Shown here in pieces: positions 25,925 to 35,578 of a DNA stretch of 64,000 nucleotides. A program made the position numbers and the translations under genes. The first letter of the stretch is position 1. Each line of letters starts with the position of its first letter. The stretch covers positions 372,001 to 436,000 of the forward strand of contig NZ_JACNMU010000002.1 in the NCBI RefSeq assembly GCF_014901205.1, in the 5' to 3' direction. Under the pieces are notes generated by a model. It worked only from the letters and a program-made list of their open reading frames with translations, was not told the origin of the DNA and searched no databases. The stretch is from Meridianimarinicoccus sp. MJW13 (GTDB lineage Bacteria > Pseudomonadota > Alphaproteobacteria > Rhodobacterales > Rhodobacteraceae).

Positions 25925-28584
25925 GCATCGCACGCTTCATCAACATCGGCGAACGCACCAACGTCACCGGCTCGGCCAAGTTCAAGAAATTGATCATGGC
26001 CGATGACTATCCCGCCGCGCTGGACGTGGCGCGGCAACAGGTGGAAAACGGCGCCCAGATCATCGACATCAACATGGACGAGGGATTGCTGGACGCCGAG
26101 AAGGCGATGACCACCTTCCTCAACCTGATTGCGGCGGAGCCCGACATTTCCCGCGTGCCGATCATGCTGGACAGCTCGAAATTCGAGGTGATCGAGGCCG
26201 GGCTGAAATGCGTGCAGGGACGCTGTGTGGTCAATTCGATCTCGCTGAAGGAAGGCGAAGCGGCGTTTCTGGAACAGGCCCGGATCGTGCGCCGTTATGG
26301 TGCGGCCGTGGTGGTCATGGCCTTCGACGAGGGCGGACAGGCCGAAACCGCCCAGCACAAGTTCGAGATCTGCAAACGGTCCTATGACCTGCTGACCCAG
26401 AAGGCGGGCTTCGATCCGTGGGACATCATCTTCGATCCCAACATCTTCGCCGTGGCGACCGGGATCGAAGAGCACAACGACTATGCGGTGGCATTCTTCG
26501 ACGCCACGCGGATGATCAAGGAAGCGATGCCGCTGACCCATGTGTCGGGCGGTCTGTCGAACGTCTCGTTCAGTTTCCGGGGCAACAACGCGGTGCGCGA
26601 GGCGATGCATTCGGCCTTCCTGTACCACGCCATCCCGCTGGGGCTGGACATGGCCATCGTCAACGCCGGACAGATCACCGTCTATGACGACATCCCCGAG
26701 GAACTGCGCGAGCGGGTCGAGGATGTGCTGCTGAACCGCCGCGATGATGCCACCGACCGCCTGCTGGAGATCGCCGACAAGTACAAGGGCGCCGGAGAGG
26801 CGTCGAAGAAGGCCGATCCGAAATGGCGCGAGGCGCCGGTACAGGAGCGTCTGCGCCACGCACTGGTGCATGGCATCACCGATTTCGTCATCGCCGATAC
26901 CGAAGAATGCCGTCTGGCCGCCGACAAGCCGCTGGACGTGATCGAAGGCCCGTTGATGGACGGGATGAACGTGGTCGGCGACCTGTTCGGCGAAGGCAAG
27001 ATGTTCCTGCCGCAGGTGGTGAAATCGGCCCGCGTGATGAAGGCCGCCGTGGGCCATCTGATCCCCTATATGGAAGAAGAAAAGAAGCGTTCGGGCGACA
27101 CGTCGGCCAAGGGCAAGATCCTGATGGCGACGGTGAAGGGCGATGTGCATGACATCGGCAAGAACATCGTCGGCGTCGTCTTGCAGTGCAACAATTACGA
27201 CGTGGTCGATCTGGGCGTGATGGTGCCCGCCGAGGATATCCTGAACCGCGCGCGGGAAGAAAAGGCCGATATCATCGGGCTGTCGGGGCTGATCACGCCC
27301 TCGCTGGACCGGATGGTCGATGTGGCCTCGGAAATGACCCGGCAGGGCATGGATCTGCCGCTGCTGATCGGCGGGGCGACGACCTCGAAGAAGCACACGG
27401 CGCTGAAGGTTGCGCCGGAGTATGATCATGGCGTTGTGCATGTGGATGATGCCTCCAAGGCCGTTGGCGTGGTCTCGACCCTGCTCAGCGCCGCCCGCAA
27501 GCCCGATTTCCTGGCCCAGATCGCGGCCCAGCAGGAAGCCTTGCGTGTGGGCCGCGCCGATGCCGGGGACCGCGTCGGCACCAATCTGACCGACGCCCGC
27601 GCCAATGCCTTCGATGGCGGGTGGAAGACCTATTCGCCGCCCGCGCCGCAAACGCCGGGTCTGTCGGTCATTGACGACATGAGCATCGCGGATATCGAGC
27701 CCTACATCGACTGGTCGCCGTTCTTCTGGACCTGGGAAATGCGCGGCAAGTACCCGCAGATCCTTAAGCATCCGCAGATGGGGCCGACGGCGCGGGATCT
27801 GTTCGAAAACGCGCAGGCGATGCTGGCCCGGATCAAGGAAGAAGGCTGGTTCACCCCGCGCGGGGTGGTGGGCTTGTGGCCGGCCAACAGCGACGGCGAC
27901 GACATCATCGTCTGGAGCGACGAGTCCCGCACGGCCGAGGCCACGCGCTTCCCGATGCTGCGCCAACAGGGCGGAAAATCCGCCGGACGGGCCAACATGT
28001 GCCTGTCGGATTTCGTCGCACCCATTGGCACGCCGGACTGGGTTGGCGGCTTCGCGGTCAACACCGGCCCCGAGGTTCACGAGATCGCCGAACGCTACAA
28101 GGCCGAGGGCAACGACTACGACTCGATCCTGGTGCAATCGCTGGGCGACCGACTGGCCGAGGCCTTTGCCGAGGCGCTGCATGCGCGCGTGCGCCGGGCG
28201 CTTTGGGGGTATGCGGCAGACGAAAAACTGTCGAATGACGATTTGATTTCAGAGACCTACCGGGGCATCCGCCCGGCGGCGGGCTATCCGGCCAGCCCCG
28301 ATCACAGCGAAAAACGGCGCCTGTTCGACATGTTGGGCGCACCGGAGAACGCCGGTCTGGTCCTGACCGAAAGCTGCGCCATGTGGCCGGCCTCGGCGGT
28401 GTCGGGCCTGTATTTTGCCCATCCCGACAGCGCCTATTTCGGCATCGGTCGCATTGGCGAGGATCAGGCAGTGGACTATGCCCGGCGCAAGGGCGTTACC
28501 CTTGAGGAAATCGAGGGCTGGCTTGCGCCGAATTTGGGGTATAAGCCGAAATCGAAGCCAAGGACGACCGACAGCGCCGCCTGA
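25921..28584 (+). CDS. metH: methionine synthase, pterin/cobalamin/activation modules
   Basis: An 887-residue protein equal to modules two to four of MetH. Residues 1-260 are the pterin-binding barrel ([22 protein letters not shown]). About 300-390 is the cobalamin cap. The cobalamin site is DVHDIG (408-413, with axial His410). The C-terminal activation domain includes [14 protein letters not shown], the SAM-binding segment. It transfers methyl from methyl-THF to homocysteine via cobalamin, with the upstream homocysteine module. It directly precedes metK (45-base gap). Confidence 0.94.
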   Translation: MSIARFINIGERTNVTGSAKFKKLIMADDYPAALDVARQQVENGAQIIDINMDEGLLDAEKAMTTFLNLIAAEPDISRVPIMLDSSKFEVIEAGLKCVQGRCVVNSISLKEGEAAFLEQARIVRRYGAAVVVMAFDEGGQAETAQHKFEICKRSYDLLTQKAGFDPWDIIFDPNIFAVATGIEEHNDYAVAFFDATRMIKEAMPLTHVSGGLSNVSFSFRGNNAVREAMHSAFLYHAIPLGLDMAIVNAGQITVYDDIPEELRERVEDVLLNRRDDATDRLLEIADKYKGAGEASKKADPKWREAPVQERLRHALVHGITDFVIADTEECRLAADKPLDVIEGPLMDGMNVVGDLFGEGKMFLPQVVKSARVMKAAVGHLIPYMEEEKKRSGDTSAKGKILMATVKGDVHDIGKNIVGVVLQCNNYDVVDLGVMVPAEDILNRAREEKADIIGLSGLITPSLDRMVDVASEMTRQGMDLPLLIGGATTSKKHTALKVAPEYDHGVVHVDDASKAVGVVSTLLSAARKPDFLAQIAAQQEALRVGRADAGDRVGTNLTDARANAFDGGWKTYSPPAPQTPGLSVIDDMSIADIEPYIDWSPFFWTWEMRGKYPQILKHPQMGPTARDLFENAQAMLARIKEEGWFTPRGVVGLWPANSDGDDIIVWSDESRTAEATRFPMLRQQGGKSAGRANMCLSDFVAPIGTPDWVGGFAVNTGPEVHEIAERYKAEGNDYDSILVQSLGDRLAEAFAEALHARVRRALWGYAADEKLSNDDLISETYRGIRPAAGYPASPDHSEKRRLFDMLGAPENAGLVLTESCAMWPASAVSGLYFAHPDSAYFGIGRIGEDQAVDYARRKGVTLEEIEGWLAPNLGYKPKSKPRTTDSAA

Positions 28585-28620
28585 CCTTGCCCCACCCCGG
28601 TTCTGGCCGTGCCCAAGGAG
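28585..28620 (+). promoter_or_regulatory. hairpin covering the metK ribosome-binding site
   Basis: CCTTG (28585-28589) can pair with CAAGG (28614-28618), and CAC with GTG inside, which would hide most of the AAGGAG (28615-28620) that serves metK. It occupies the place where Rhodobacterales metK genes often carry a SAM/SAH riboswitch, but I cannot match that riboswitch's conserved core here. Confidence 0.35.
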
Positions 28621-28629
28621 AGATGAGAT

Positions 28630-29814
28630 ATGAGTGCGAAAAGCTGGCTGTTTACCAGTGAATCCGTGTCCGAAGGGCATCCCGACAAAGTTTGCGACCG
28701 CATTTCGGACGCCGTATTGGATGCTTTCCTGACAGCAGACCCGCATTCCCGTGTGGCCTGCGAAACCCTGGCCACCACCGATCATGTGACCATCGCCGGC
28801 GAGGTGCGCGGCCCCAATGAAGTGCGCCAGCGCGTCGAGGAAATCGCCCGCGATGCGATCCGCGACATCGGGTATGAGCAGGACGGGTTTTCGTGGAAGA
28901 CCTGCGCCGTTGAAAACCTGCTGCACGAGCAATCCGCCGACATCGCGCAGGGCGTGGATGAAGGCAGCAAGGGCGAAGAGGGTGCCGGCGATCAGGGCAT
29001 CATGTTCGGCTATGCCTGCACTGAAACCCCGGAACTGATGCCGGCACCGATCCTGCTGGCCCACCGCATTCTGCGGACCATGGCCGAGGATCGCAAATCC
29101 GGCGTGCAGCAGGGCTTTGGCCCCGATGCCAAAAGCCAGGTCACCCTGCGCTATGAAGATGGCAAGCCGGTTGCGGTGGATGCCGTCGTGGTCTCGACCC
29201 AGCACGCCGAGGAACTGGGCACCGAAGGCGTGCGCGAACTGGTCCGCCCCTATGTGACCGCCGCCATGCCCGAAGGCTGGCAGGTGTCCGACAAGCGCCT
29301 GATCGTGAACCCCACCGGGCGCTTCGTGATCGGCGGCCCCGATGGCGACGCCGGTCTGACCGGGCGCAAGATCATCGTCGACACCTATGGCGGCGCGGCT
29401 CCGCATGGCGGCGGCGCGTTCTCGGGCAAGGATCCCACCAAGGTGGACCGCTCGGCGGCCTATGTGGCGCGCTACCTGGCCAAGAACGTCGTCGCGGCGG
29501 GTCTGGCCGAGAAATGCCTGATCCAGTTGGCCTATGCCATCGGCGTACCGGAACCCGTGGCGGTCTATGTGGACACGCAAGGCACCGGCCGGGCGGATGA
29601 AGACGCGATCTCGAAGACCTTGCAGGAGATGGTGCGCCTGACCCCGCGCGGCATCCGCAACCAGCTGGACCTGCTGAAACCGATCTATGCCCGCACCTCG
29701 GCCTACGGCCACTTCGGTCGCGCCCCGGATCCCGATGGCGGGTTTTCCTGGGAAAAGACCGATCTGGCCGACGAACTGGCCCGGATCTACGGCACCGACA
29801 AGATCAGCGCCTGA
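28630..29814 (+). CDS. metK: S-adenosylmethionine synthetase
   Basis: A 394-residue cytoplasmic enzyme making SAM from methionine and ATP. The start [17 protein letters not shown] is the family signature, [12 protein letters not shown] is the ATP-binding hexapeptide region and [16 protein letters not shown] the phosphate loop. AAGGAG lies nine bases before the ATG. It follows metH closely and is followed by a strong hairpin before ahcY, giving the order of the methyl cycle on one strand. Confidence 0.97.
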   Translation: MSAKSWLFTSESVSEGHPDKVCDRISDAVLDAFLTADPHSRVACETLATTDHVTIAGEVRGPNEVRQRVEEIARDAIRDIGYEQDGFSWKTCAVENLLHEQSADIAQGVDEGSKGEEGAGDQGIMFGYACTETPELMPAPILLAHRILRTMAEDRKSGVQQGFGPDAKSQVTLRYEDGKPVAVDAVVVSTQHAEELGTEGVRELVRPYVTAAMPEGWQVSDKRLIVNPTGRFVIGGPDGDAGLTGRKIIVDTYGGAAPHGGGAFSGKDPTKVDRSAAYVARYLAKNVVAAGLAEKCLIQLAYAIGVPEPVAVYVDTQGTGRADEDAISKTLQEMVRLTPRGIRNQLDLLKPIYARTSAYGHFGRAPDPDGGFSWEKTDLADELARIYGTDKISA

Positions 29815-29823
29815 CCCAAGACC

Positions 29824-29848
29824 CGCGCCGTCCCATTGGGGCGGCGCG
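29824..29848 (+). terminator. hairpin between metK and ahcY
   Basis: An 11-bp stem (CGCGCCGTCCC / GGGGCGGCGCG, one T-G pair) with loop ATT, starting 9 bases past the metK stop. The T tract after it is poor (CGCGGTTTGG), so it may be a terminator or an mRNA-end stabiliser. Confidence 0.6.
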
Positions 29849-29871
29849 CGCGGTTTGGCGGGGTGCCCGCC

Positions 29872-29900
29872 TTGCCGGGTCCGGTGCGGGGTGCTAGCTG
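29872..29900 (+). promoter_or_regulatory. possible ahcY promoter
   Basis: TTGCCG (29872-29877) and TAGCTG (29895-29900) are 17 bases apart and lie 42 bases upstream of the ahcY start, after the metK hairpin. It is a moderate match to the primary sigma consensus. Confidence 0.35.
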
Positions 29901-29942
29901 CACCTCCAACACACATGAAATGATGAGCTGCGGAGCAAGCAC

Positions 29943-31328
29943 GTGACCGATTACATCGTCAAGGATATTTCGCTGGCCGGATTCGGCCGCAAGGAACTGA
30001 ACATCGCCGAAACCGAAATGCCGGGGCTGATGTCCCTGCGCGAGGAATACGGCGAGAGCAAACCGCTGAAGGGTGCCCGTATCGTCGGCTCGCTGCACAT
30101 GACCATCCAGACCGCGGTTCTGATCGAAACACTGGTCGATCTGGGCGCCGATGTCCGCTGGGCTTCGTGCAACATCTTTTCGACGCAGGACCACGCCGCC
30201 GCGGCCATCGCCGAGGCCGGTGTGCCGGTCTTTGCCGTCAAGGGCCAGTCGCTGGAAGAGCATTGGGACTACCTGGATCGCTCCTTCATGTTCCCGGACG
30301 GTCCGAACCTGATCCTCGACGATGGCGGCGACGCGACGCTGTATGTTCTGCTGGGCGCGCGCGCCGAAGCCGGCGAAGACATCATCCCGGTGCCGACCTC
30401 GGAAGAGGAAGAGGCCATCAAGGCGCAGATCGCCAAGCGCATGGCCGCAAGCCCCGGCTGGTTCACCAAGACCCGTGACCAGATCGTTGGTGTTTCGGAA
30501 GAAACCACCACCGGCGTGCACCGCCTGTACGAACTGGTCAAGGAAGGCCAGCTTCCGTTCCCGGCAATCAACGTCAACGACAGCGTCACCAAGTCGAAAT
30601 TCGACAACAAGTACGGCTGCAAGGAATCGCTGGTCGACGGCATCCGCCGCGCCACCGACACCATGATGGCCGGCAAGGTTGCCGTGGTCTGCGGCTATGG
30701 CGACGTGGGCAAGGGCTCGGCGGCCTCGCTGCGTGGCGCCGGTGCCCGCGTGAAGGTGACCGAGGTTGACCCGATCTGCGCGCTGCAAGCTGCCATGGAC
30801 GGGTTCGAAGTGGTGACGCTGGAGGACGAGGTCGCCAGCGCCGATATCTTCATCACCACCACCGGCAACAAGGACATCATCCGCATCGAGCATATGCGCG
30901 AGATGAAGGATATGGCCATCGTCGGCAACATCGGCCACTTCGACAACGAGATCCAGGTCGCGGCCCTGAAGAACCACAAGTGGACCAACATCAAGGAACA
31001 GGTGGACATGATCGAGATGCCCTCGGGCAACCGCATCATCCTGCTGTCCGAAGGCCGCCTGCTGAACCTCGGCAATGCCACCGGCCACCCGTCCTTCGTG
31101 ATGTCGGCCAGCTTCACCAATCAGGTGCTGGCGCAGATCGAATTGTGGACGCGGGGCGACGCCTACAAGAACGACGTCTACATCCTGCCCAAGCACCTGG
31201 ATGAAAAGGTCGCGCGCCTGCATCTCAAGCGGATCGGCGTGAAGCTGACGGAACTGAGCGCCGAACAGGCCGCCTATATCGGCGTGAAGCCGGAAGGCCC
31301 GTTCAAGCCCGAGCACTACCGCTACTGA
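29943..31328 (+). CDS. ahcY: adenosylhomocysteinase
   Basis: A 461-residue NAD-dependent enzyme that hydrolyses S-adenosylhomocysteine to homocysteine and adenosine. It shows the NAD fold [17 protein letters not shown], the substrate-site [15 protein letters not shown] segment and the C-terminal FKPEHYRY ending with the conserved Lys and Tyr. The GTG start at 29943 gives the usual [13 protein letters not shown]-terminus. It closes the methyl cycle started by metH and metK upstream. Confidence 0.97.
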   Translation: MTDYIVKDISLAGFGRKELNIAETEMPGLMSLREEYGESKPLKGARIVGSLHMTIQTAVLIETLVDLGADVRWASCNIFSTQDHAAAAIAEAGVPVFAVKGQSLEEHWDYLDRSFMFPDGPNLILDDGGDATLYVLLGARAEAGEDIIPVPTSEEEEAIKAQIAKRMAASPGWFTKTRDQIVGVSEETTTGVHRLYELVKEGQLPFPAINVNDSVTKSKFDNKYGCKESLVDGIRRATDTMMAGKVAVVCGYGDVGKGSAASLRGAGARVKVTEVDPICALQAAMDGFEVVTLEDEVASADIFITTTGNKDIIRIEHMREMKDMAIVGNIGHFDNEIQVAALKNHKWTNIKEQVDMIEMPSGNRIILLSEGRLLNLGNATGHPSFVMSASFTNQVLAQIELWTRGDAYKNDVYILPKHLDEKVARLHLKRIGVKLTELSAEQAAYIGVKPEGPFKPEHYRY

Positions 31329-31335
31329 GGCGGCC

Positions 31336-31364
31336 CGGGCAGCGCGGCCCCGCCCCGCTGCCCG
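31336..31364. terminator. bidirectional hairpin between ahcY and the methyltransferase gene
   Basis: CGGGCAGCG (31336-31344) pairs perfectly with CGCTGCCCG (31356-31364). It lies between two convergent stops and can serve both. Confidence 0.65.
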
Positions 31365-32381
31365 TCACTTGCGAAAAACGAAGAACCCGAACGGGGCCCG
31401 GTCCGACAGGCCCAGCGGCGTGCCATAGGTGGTGCTGAGCGCTTCGGCAAACCCGTCGAACGGCGTCAGGAACCCCGGTTCCAGCTTCATCTGGCCGCAA
31501 ACACGGTGCAGCATGTCCTTGGCCCGCAATCCCAGCGGCATCTCGGCGCCCGGGTTCAGGCAGGTCACTTCGGAAAAGCCCAGCGATCGGCCCAGTTTGG
31601 CCATTCGGTCGATCGAGAACTGGAACTTGTCCTCGACCTGCGCCAGCGCATCGCGATCGCCGATCAGGTTGCCATGCTTGATGGCCGACCGGCCTGCCAC
31701 GGCGGTCAGCACCTGCCGCTCTTTCTTGTCAAAGACATGTCCGCTCATCTCTGCCGCCAGCAGGATGTTCTGCGCCAGCAGCGAGGCAAAGGCATGCACG
31801 TCGAGGATCGGTTCCCCGAACACGCAGGCACCGCCGGGTTTTGTCAGCTTGTGACATTGCGCCAGCGTGTCCTCGAACCGCGCGATGTGGTGCAGGATGG
31901 AATGGCCGATCACCGCGTCGAACCCGCCGGGGTGAAAGGGCAGGGCGTTGCCGTCGACCAGCGCCAGCGACACGTTCTCGGTCCCGGTGTCCGACAGGCG
32001 CCCGATCAGGCGCTTCAGGAACCCCGCCGAGATGTCGGTGGACAGGATGCTTTCGAAATATGGCTCCTGTGCCAGTCCGAGGGTCAGGTTGCCGGACCCG
32101 GCCCCGATCTCCAGCACATGCGCGGCGCGCCCGACGCCTGCGCCCTGCAACAGCCGCGCATAGGTGGCGGCGATCTGGTGCGAAGCCTGGCCGACCCCGT
32201 GGTCCGCGTCATAGCTGTCCAGATCCAGCAGCGTGTCGCGGCTGCGGTCAGCGCGCAGATCAAGGATGCCGTCCGTGCGGGGAAAAGGGGCCTTGCAGGC
32301 GGTGCAGTCGGTGGTTTCCGGCACAACCGGCACCCAGGACTGACAGGCAGGGCATTGAAACTGCGGGGCGGTGTCGGACAT
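31365..32381 (-). CDS. class I SAM-dependent methyltransferase with N-terminal zinc ribbon
   Basis: A 338-residue protein. Two Cys pairs (C10/C13 and C26/C29) form a zinc-ribbon start like that of Trm112-type or UbiE-linked enzymes. The SAM motif I is VLEIGAGSG (89-97), followed by LSTDIS and DAVIGHSILHHI, a small-molecule methyltransferase pattern. The substrate is unknown. It lies among SAM-cycle genes and would use SAM and release SAH for the neighbouring AhcY. It is convergent with ahcY. Confidence 0.8.
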   Translation of the reverse strand: MSDTAPQFQCPACQSWVPVVPETTDCTACKAPFPRTDGILDLRADRSRDTLLDLDSYDADHGVGQASHQIAATYARLLQGAGVGRAAHVLEIGAGSGNLTLGLAQEPYFESILSTDISAGFLKRLIGRLSDTGTENVSLALVDGNALPFHPGGFDAVIGHSILHHIARFEDTLAQCHKLTKPGGACVFGEPILDVHAFASLLAQNILLAAEMSGHVFDKKERQVLTAVAGRSAIKHGNLIGDRDALAQVEDKFQFSIDRMAKLGRSLGFSEVTCLNPGAEMPLGLRAKDMLHRVCGQMKLEPGFLTPFDGFAEALSTTYGTPLGLSDRAPFGFFVFRK

Positions 32382-32547
32382 GGGGCAACTCGTGGACTGG
32401 CAGGGTTGGCGCGACCTTAGGGCCGGGGTCGGCGATTGTCACGCGGCCCTACCGGCACGGTAAAACCAGCCGCAAGGATGCGAGAGGGGTGCACGCCGCG
32501 CGTGTTTCTGGCATAGCTCGTCCCATACGCAAGACGCGGAGGATGGT

Positions 32548-33516
32548 ATGAGTTCAGGTCTTTTGGCACTACTGGATGACGTGGTGGCGATTGCCAAGGT
32601 GGCGGCGGCCTCGGTGGATGATACCGCCGCGCTGGCGGCCAAGGCCGGGGCGAAATCGGCCGGCGTGGTGATCGACGACGCCGCCGTCACCCCGCGCTAC
32701 GTGGTGGGTTTCACCGCCGAGCGTGAATTGCCGATCATCTACAAGATCACCCGCGGCTCCCTGCGCAACAAGCTTCTGGTGCTCTTGCCCGGCGCGCTGA
32801 TCCTCAGCCTGCTGGCGCCATGGGCAATCACGCCGATCCTGATGTTTGGCGGGTTGTTCCTGTGTTTCGAAGGCGCCGAGAAGGTGCTGGAAATGCTGCA
32901 CCCCCATGCTCACGGCCATGGCGAGGGAGAAGAGGCCGCCCCTGGCACGCCCGAGGGGCTGGAAGATCGGCGCGTCGCCAGTGCCATCAAGACCGATTTC
33001 ATCCTGTCGGCTGAAATCATGGCCATCACCCTGTCGGCGGTGCCCGAAGCCACCTTCTGGCAGAAGGCGATGGTGCTGGCCCTGGTCGGCACCGGCATCA
33101 CGCTGGTGGTCTACGGGTCGGTCGCGCTGATCGTGAAGGCCGATGACGTGGGCGTGGCCATGTCCCAGCGCGGGCGGCTGGGTATGACCCGATCTTTGGG
33201 GCGCGGGATCGTGCGTGTGATGCCGGGGTTCCTGAAACTGCTGGCGACCATCGGCACGGTGGCGATGCTCTGGGTTGGCGGCGGCATCCTGCTGCATGGC
33301 GCCGAAGTGCTTGGGCTGGCCGCGCCTGCGCATTGGGTGCATGACGCCGCACATGCTCTGGGGCATATGGCGGGCGACCTGGAGGGCGTGGTGTCGTGGC
33401 TGGTGACGGCGCTGCTGTCGGTGGCGGTCGGCTTCGTTCTGGGCCTGATCCTTGTGCCGATTGTTACAAAGGCGATCGTTCCGCTGGTGCAGGGGCTGCG
33501 CGGCAACAGGGGTTGA
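32548..33516 (+). CDS. DUF808 family inner-membrane protein
   Basis: A 322-residue protein starting MSSGLLALLDDVVAIAKVAAASVDD, the hallmark of DUF808 (YedI-like). A cytoplasmic N-terminal part is followed by five or six hydrophobic helices; a His-rich loop HPHAHGHGEG lies near residues 117-126. Function is unknown for the family. It is divergent from the methyltransferase gene; the ATG follows CGCGGAGGATGGT. Confidence 0.85.
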   Translation: MSSGLLALLDDVVAIAKVAAASVDDTAALAAKAGAKSAGVVIDDAAVTPRYVVGFTAERELPIIYKITRGSLRNKLLVLLPGALILSLLAPWAITPILMFGGLFLCFEGAEKVLEMLHPHAHGHGEGEEAAPGTPEGLEDRRVASAIKTDFILSAEIMAITLSAVPEATFWQKAMVLALVGTGITLVVYGSVALIVKADDVGVAMSQRGRLGMTRSLGRGIVRVMPGFLKLLATIGTVAMLWVGGGILLHGAEVLGLAAPAHWVHDAAHALGHMAGDLEGVVSWLVTALLSVAVGFVLGLILVPIVTKAIVPLVQGLRGNRG

Positions 33517-33594
33517 CCCCTGCGGCGTGTTATTCTGTGACAAGCGGGCGGCTTTGCGCTATGCGCCCCGCAAAGCCGTTGCAGGAGACTTCTG

Positions 33595-34560
33595 ATGAGT
33601 GAACGCGTGCCCCAGGTGGCCGGAATTGGCAACCCGCTGGTCGATGTGCTGGCCTCCATCGACCCCGAAGGTCCCGCCCGTCACGGGCTGATTGTGGGCG
33701 AGATGCATCTGGTCGATGCCGAGACCGCCGCCAAGCTTTACGCCGAGATCGGGCCGGGGGTGCAGCAATCGGGCGGCTCGGTCGCCAACACCATCGCGCA
33801 TATCGGCGATCTGGGATTGCAGGGCACCTTTCTGGGGCAAGTGGCCGACGATGATCTGGGCGCGGTGTTCCGTCGGGACATGGCTGAACTGGGCATCACG
33901 GTGCCGGTGACCTCCCTGACCGATGGCACGGCAACGGGCCATTGCGTGGTGATGGTGACCCCGGATGGCGAACGCACCATGTCCACCCATCTGGGCGCCT
34001 GCGAGCGGCTGGTGCCGGGCGTGATGCCCGACGCGCTGCCGCCCGAAACCGAGATCCTGCTGATCGAGGGCTATCATTTCGACGTTCCCGAGGGGGCGGC
34101 CAACATCGCGCATGCGGTGGAGCTGGCCCATGGCGTCGGCGCGAAAGTGGCGCTGACACCCTCGGACCCGGCCTGTGTCGAACGTCAGCGCGACGCCATG
34201 CTGGCGCTGATCGAAGGCGATTGCGACATCCTTATCGGCAACGAGTTGGAACTGGCGGCATTGTCGTCGGCGCGCGATCCGATGAGCGCCCTGCACTGGG
34301 CGCTGGATCATGTCAGCACCGTCGCCCTGACCCGCAGCGAACATGGCGCGCTGGTCAGCGATGGCGGCCCGGTGGTTCAGATCGCAGCGGTGCCGGTGGC
34401 CAAGGTCGTGGACAGCACCGGTGCGGGCGATGCCTTTGCCGCCGGCTTCCTGGGCGGGCTGGCCATGGGCGAGGATGTGACCCAGGCGGGGGACCGTGGT
34501 GCCGCGCTGGCTGCACGGGTCATCTGCCACATGGGCGCGCGGCAAAGCCGGGTGTCCTGA
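33595..34560 (+). CDS. PfkB-family kinase, probably adenosine kinase
   Basis: A 321-residue ribokinase-fold enzyme. GNPLVDVLA at the start, the SGGSVANTIAHIG ribose-binding segment (59-71) and the catalytic anion-hole motif DSTGAGDAF (273-281) are present. Family members near ahcY act as adenosine kinase, phosphorylating adenosine released by AhcY to AMP. Substrate choice is inferred from context and the SGGSxAN pattern. Terminator hairpin follows. Confidence 0.8.
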   Translation: MSERVPQVAGIGNPLVDVLASIDPEGPARHGLIVGEMHLVDAETAAKLYAEIGPGVQQSGGSVANTIAHIGDLGLQGTFLGQVADDDLGAVFRRDMAELGITVPVTSLTDGTATGHCVVMVTPDGERTMSTHLGACERLVPGVMPDALPPETEILLIEGYHFDVPEGAANIAHAVELAHGVGAKVALTPSDPACVERQRDAMLALIEGDCDILIGNELELAALSSARDPMSALHWALDHVSTVALTRSEHGALVSDGGPVVQIAAVPVAKVVDSTGAGDAFAAGFLGGLAMGEDVTQAGDRGAALAARVICHMGARQSRVS

Positions 34561-34586
34561 AACGGCCGCTCTTCTGAACAAGGACC

Positions 34587-34609
34587 GGGGCGGCGCGGCG
34601 TGCCGCCCC
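34587..34609. terminator. hairpin between adenosine kinase-like gene and DUF805
   Basis: GGGGCGGC (34587-34594) and GCCGCCCC (34602-34609) form a perfect 8-bp stem; flanking ACAA and TTGT can extend it past a bulge. It lies between convergent genes and can serve both. Confidence 0.65.
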
Positions 34610-34617
34610 TTGTCCGG

Positions 34618-34953
34618 TCAGTCCTTGCTGGGTTGGACCATCCAGTAAAGGATGATCAGCGTGCCGATGAGGGGCAGCAGGATCAGCAGCATCCACCAGC
34701 CGTTGCGGCCGATGTCGTGCAGGCGGCGGACCCCGACCGCGAGATAGGGCAAAAGCAGCGCAAGGCTGGCGATGGCCGAGATTGGCTGGCCAGCTTCGGG
34801 CCCGGTGCCGAAGATCACAGAGTCGAGGATACTGCCGCCCAACCCGACAAGGATCACGAACAGGACGAACCACCAGAACTCGGGCCGCGTCGCCCGTCCC
34901 GAGAAGGTGGCGTATTTGCTCAGGCAGGTCTGAATGGCGGTCTGGAAGTTCAT
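34618..34953 (-). CDS. DUF805 family membrane protein
   Basis: A 111-residue inner-membrane protein with the DUF805 pattern: N-terminal soluble helix, FSGRATRPEFWWFVLF, and near the end VGVRRLHDIGRNGWW, followed by a final helix. About four membrane segments. The function of the family is unknown. It is the last gene of the plsY-side operon, 13 bases after plsY; ATG at 34953. Confidence 0.85.
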   Translation of the reverse strand: MNFQTAIQTCLSKYATFSGRATRPEFWWFVLFVILVGLGGSILDSVIFGTGPEAGQPISAIASLALLLPYLAVGVRRLHDIGRNGWWMLLILLPLIGTLIILYWMVQPSKD

Positions 34954-34966
34954 CAGGTGTCTCCGG

Positions 34967-35578
34967 TCAGGTTTTCCGGCCGATCCTTGGTTCGGTTCCT
35001 TCCCGCAGGCGGCGAATGTTCGCGCTGTGGCGGTAAAAGACCAGGACGGCCAGGGCAATGGTCAGAAGCGTAAGCTCGGATTGTCCCAAGGCAAGGGCCC
35101 AGAGCGGAGAAAGTGCTGCCGCCGTCAGCGCCGCCAGCGAGGAATAGCGCAGAACGGCGGCCATCACGGCCCATGTGGCGCAGGCGGCCAGTCCCACCGG
35201 AAACGACAGCGCCAACAGCGTGCCCAGGAAAGTGGCCACCCCCTTGCCGCCCTTGAAGCCCAGCCAGATCGGGAAACAATGGCCCAGGAAGGCGGCGAAA
35301 CCCGCCAGTTGCGCCGCGTCCTCGCCCGCCAGCGCGCGGGCGGTCAGCACCGCGATGGCGCCTTTGCCCGCGTCCAGCACCAGCGTCAGGAAGGCGGCCA
35401 GCTTGTTGCCGGTGCGCAGCACGTTGGTGGCGCCGATGTTGCCCGAGCCGATCTGGCGCAGGTCGCCCAGCCCGAAAACGCGCGCCATGACGATGCCGAA
35501 GGGCATCGAGCCCAGCAGGTAGGCCAGCAGCGCGGTCACGGCGAGGCCGGCAAGCGGGGTGGTCAGCGCCGGGATCAT
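34967..35578 (-). CDS. plsY: glycerol-3-phosphate acyltransferase PlsY
   Basis: A 203-residue membrane enzyme that acylates glycerol-3-phosphate from acyl-phosphate, the first step of phospholipid synthesis. It has about five helices and the three family motifs: GSGNIGATNVLR, GHCFPIWLGFKGGKGVATFLG and a late YRHSANIRRLREGTE. The ATG at 35578 overlaps the pyrC-like stop by 4 bases, so they are coupled. Its product is used by PlsC. Confidence 0.95.
   Translation of the reverse strand: MIPALTTPLAGLAVTALLAYLLGSMPFGIVMARVFGLGDLRQIGSGNIGATNVLRTGNKLAAFLTLVLDAGKGAIAVLTARALAGEDAAQLAGFAAFLGHCFPIWLGFKGGKGVATFLGTLLALSFPVGLAACATWAVMAAVLRYSSLAALTAAALSPLWALALGQSELTLLTIALAVLVFYRHSANIRRLREGTEPRIGRKT

Noticed and set aside
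28585-28629. Standard SAM/SAH riboswitch before metK
   Set aside because: The expected conserved core (ACGGCTTCCTG-like block) is not present; only a short stem over the ribosome-binding site can be drawn, which I report separately.
29815-29942. SAH riboswitch before ahcY
   Set aside because: I looked for the conserved SAH aptamer blocks and did not see them; only a terminator-like stem and a possible promoter are visible.
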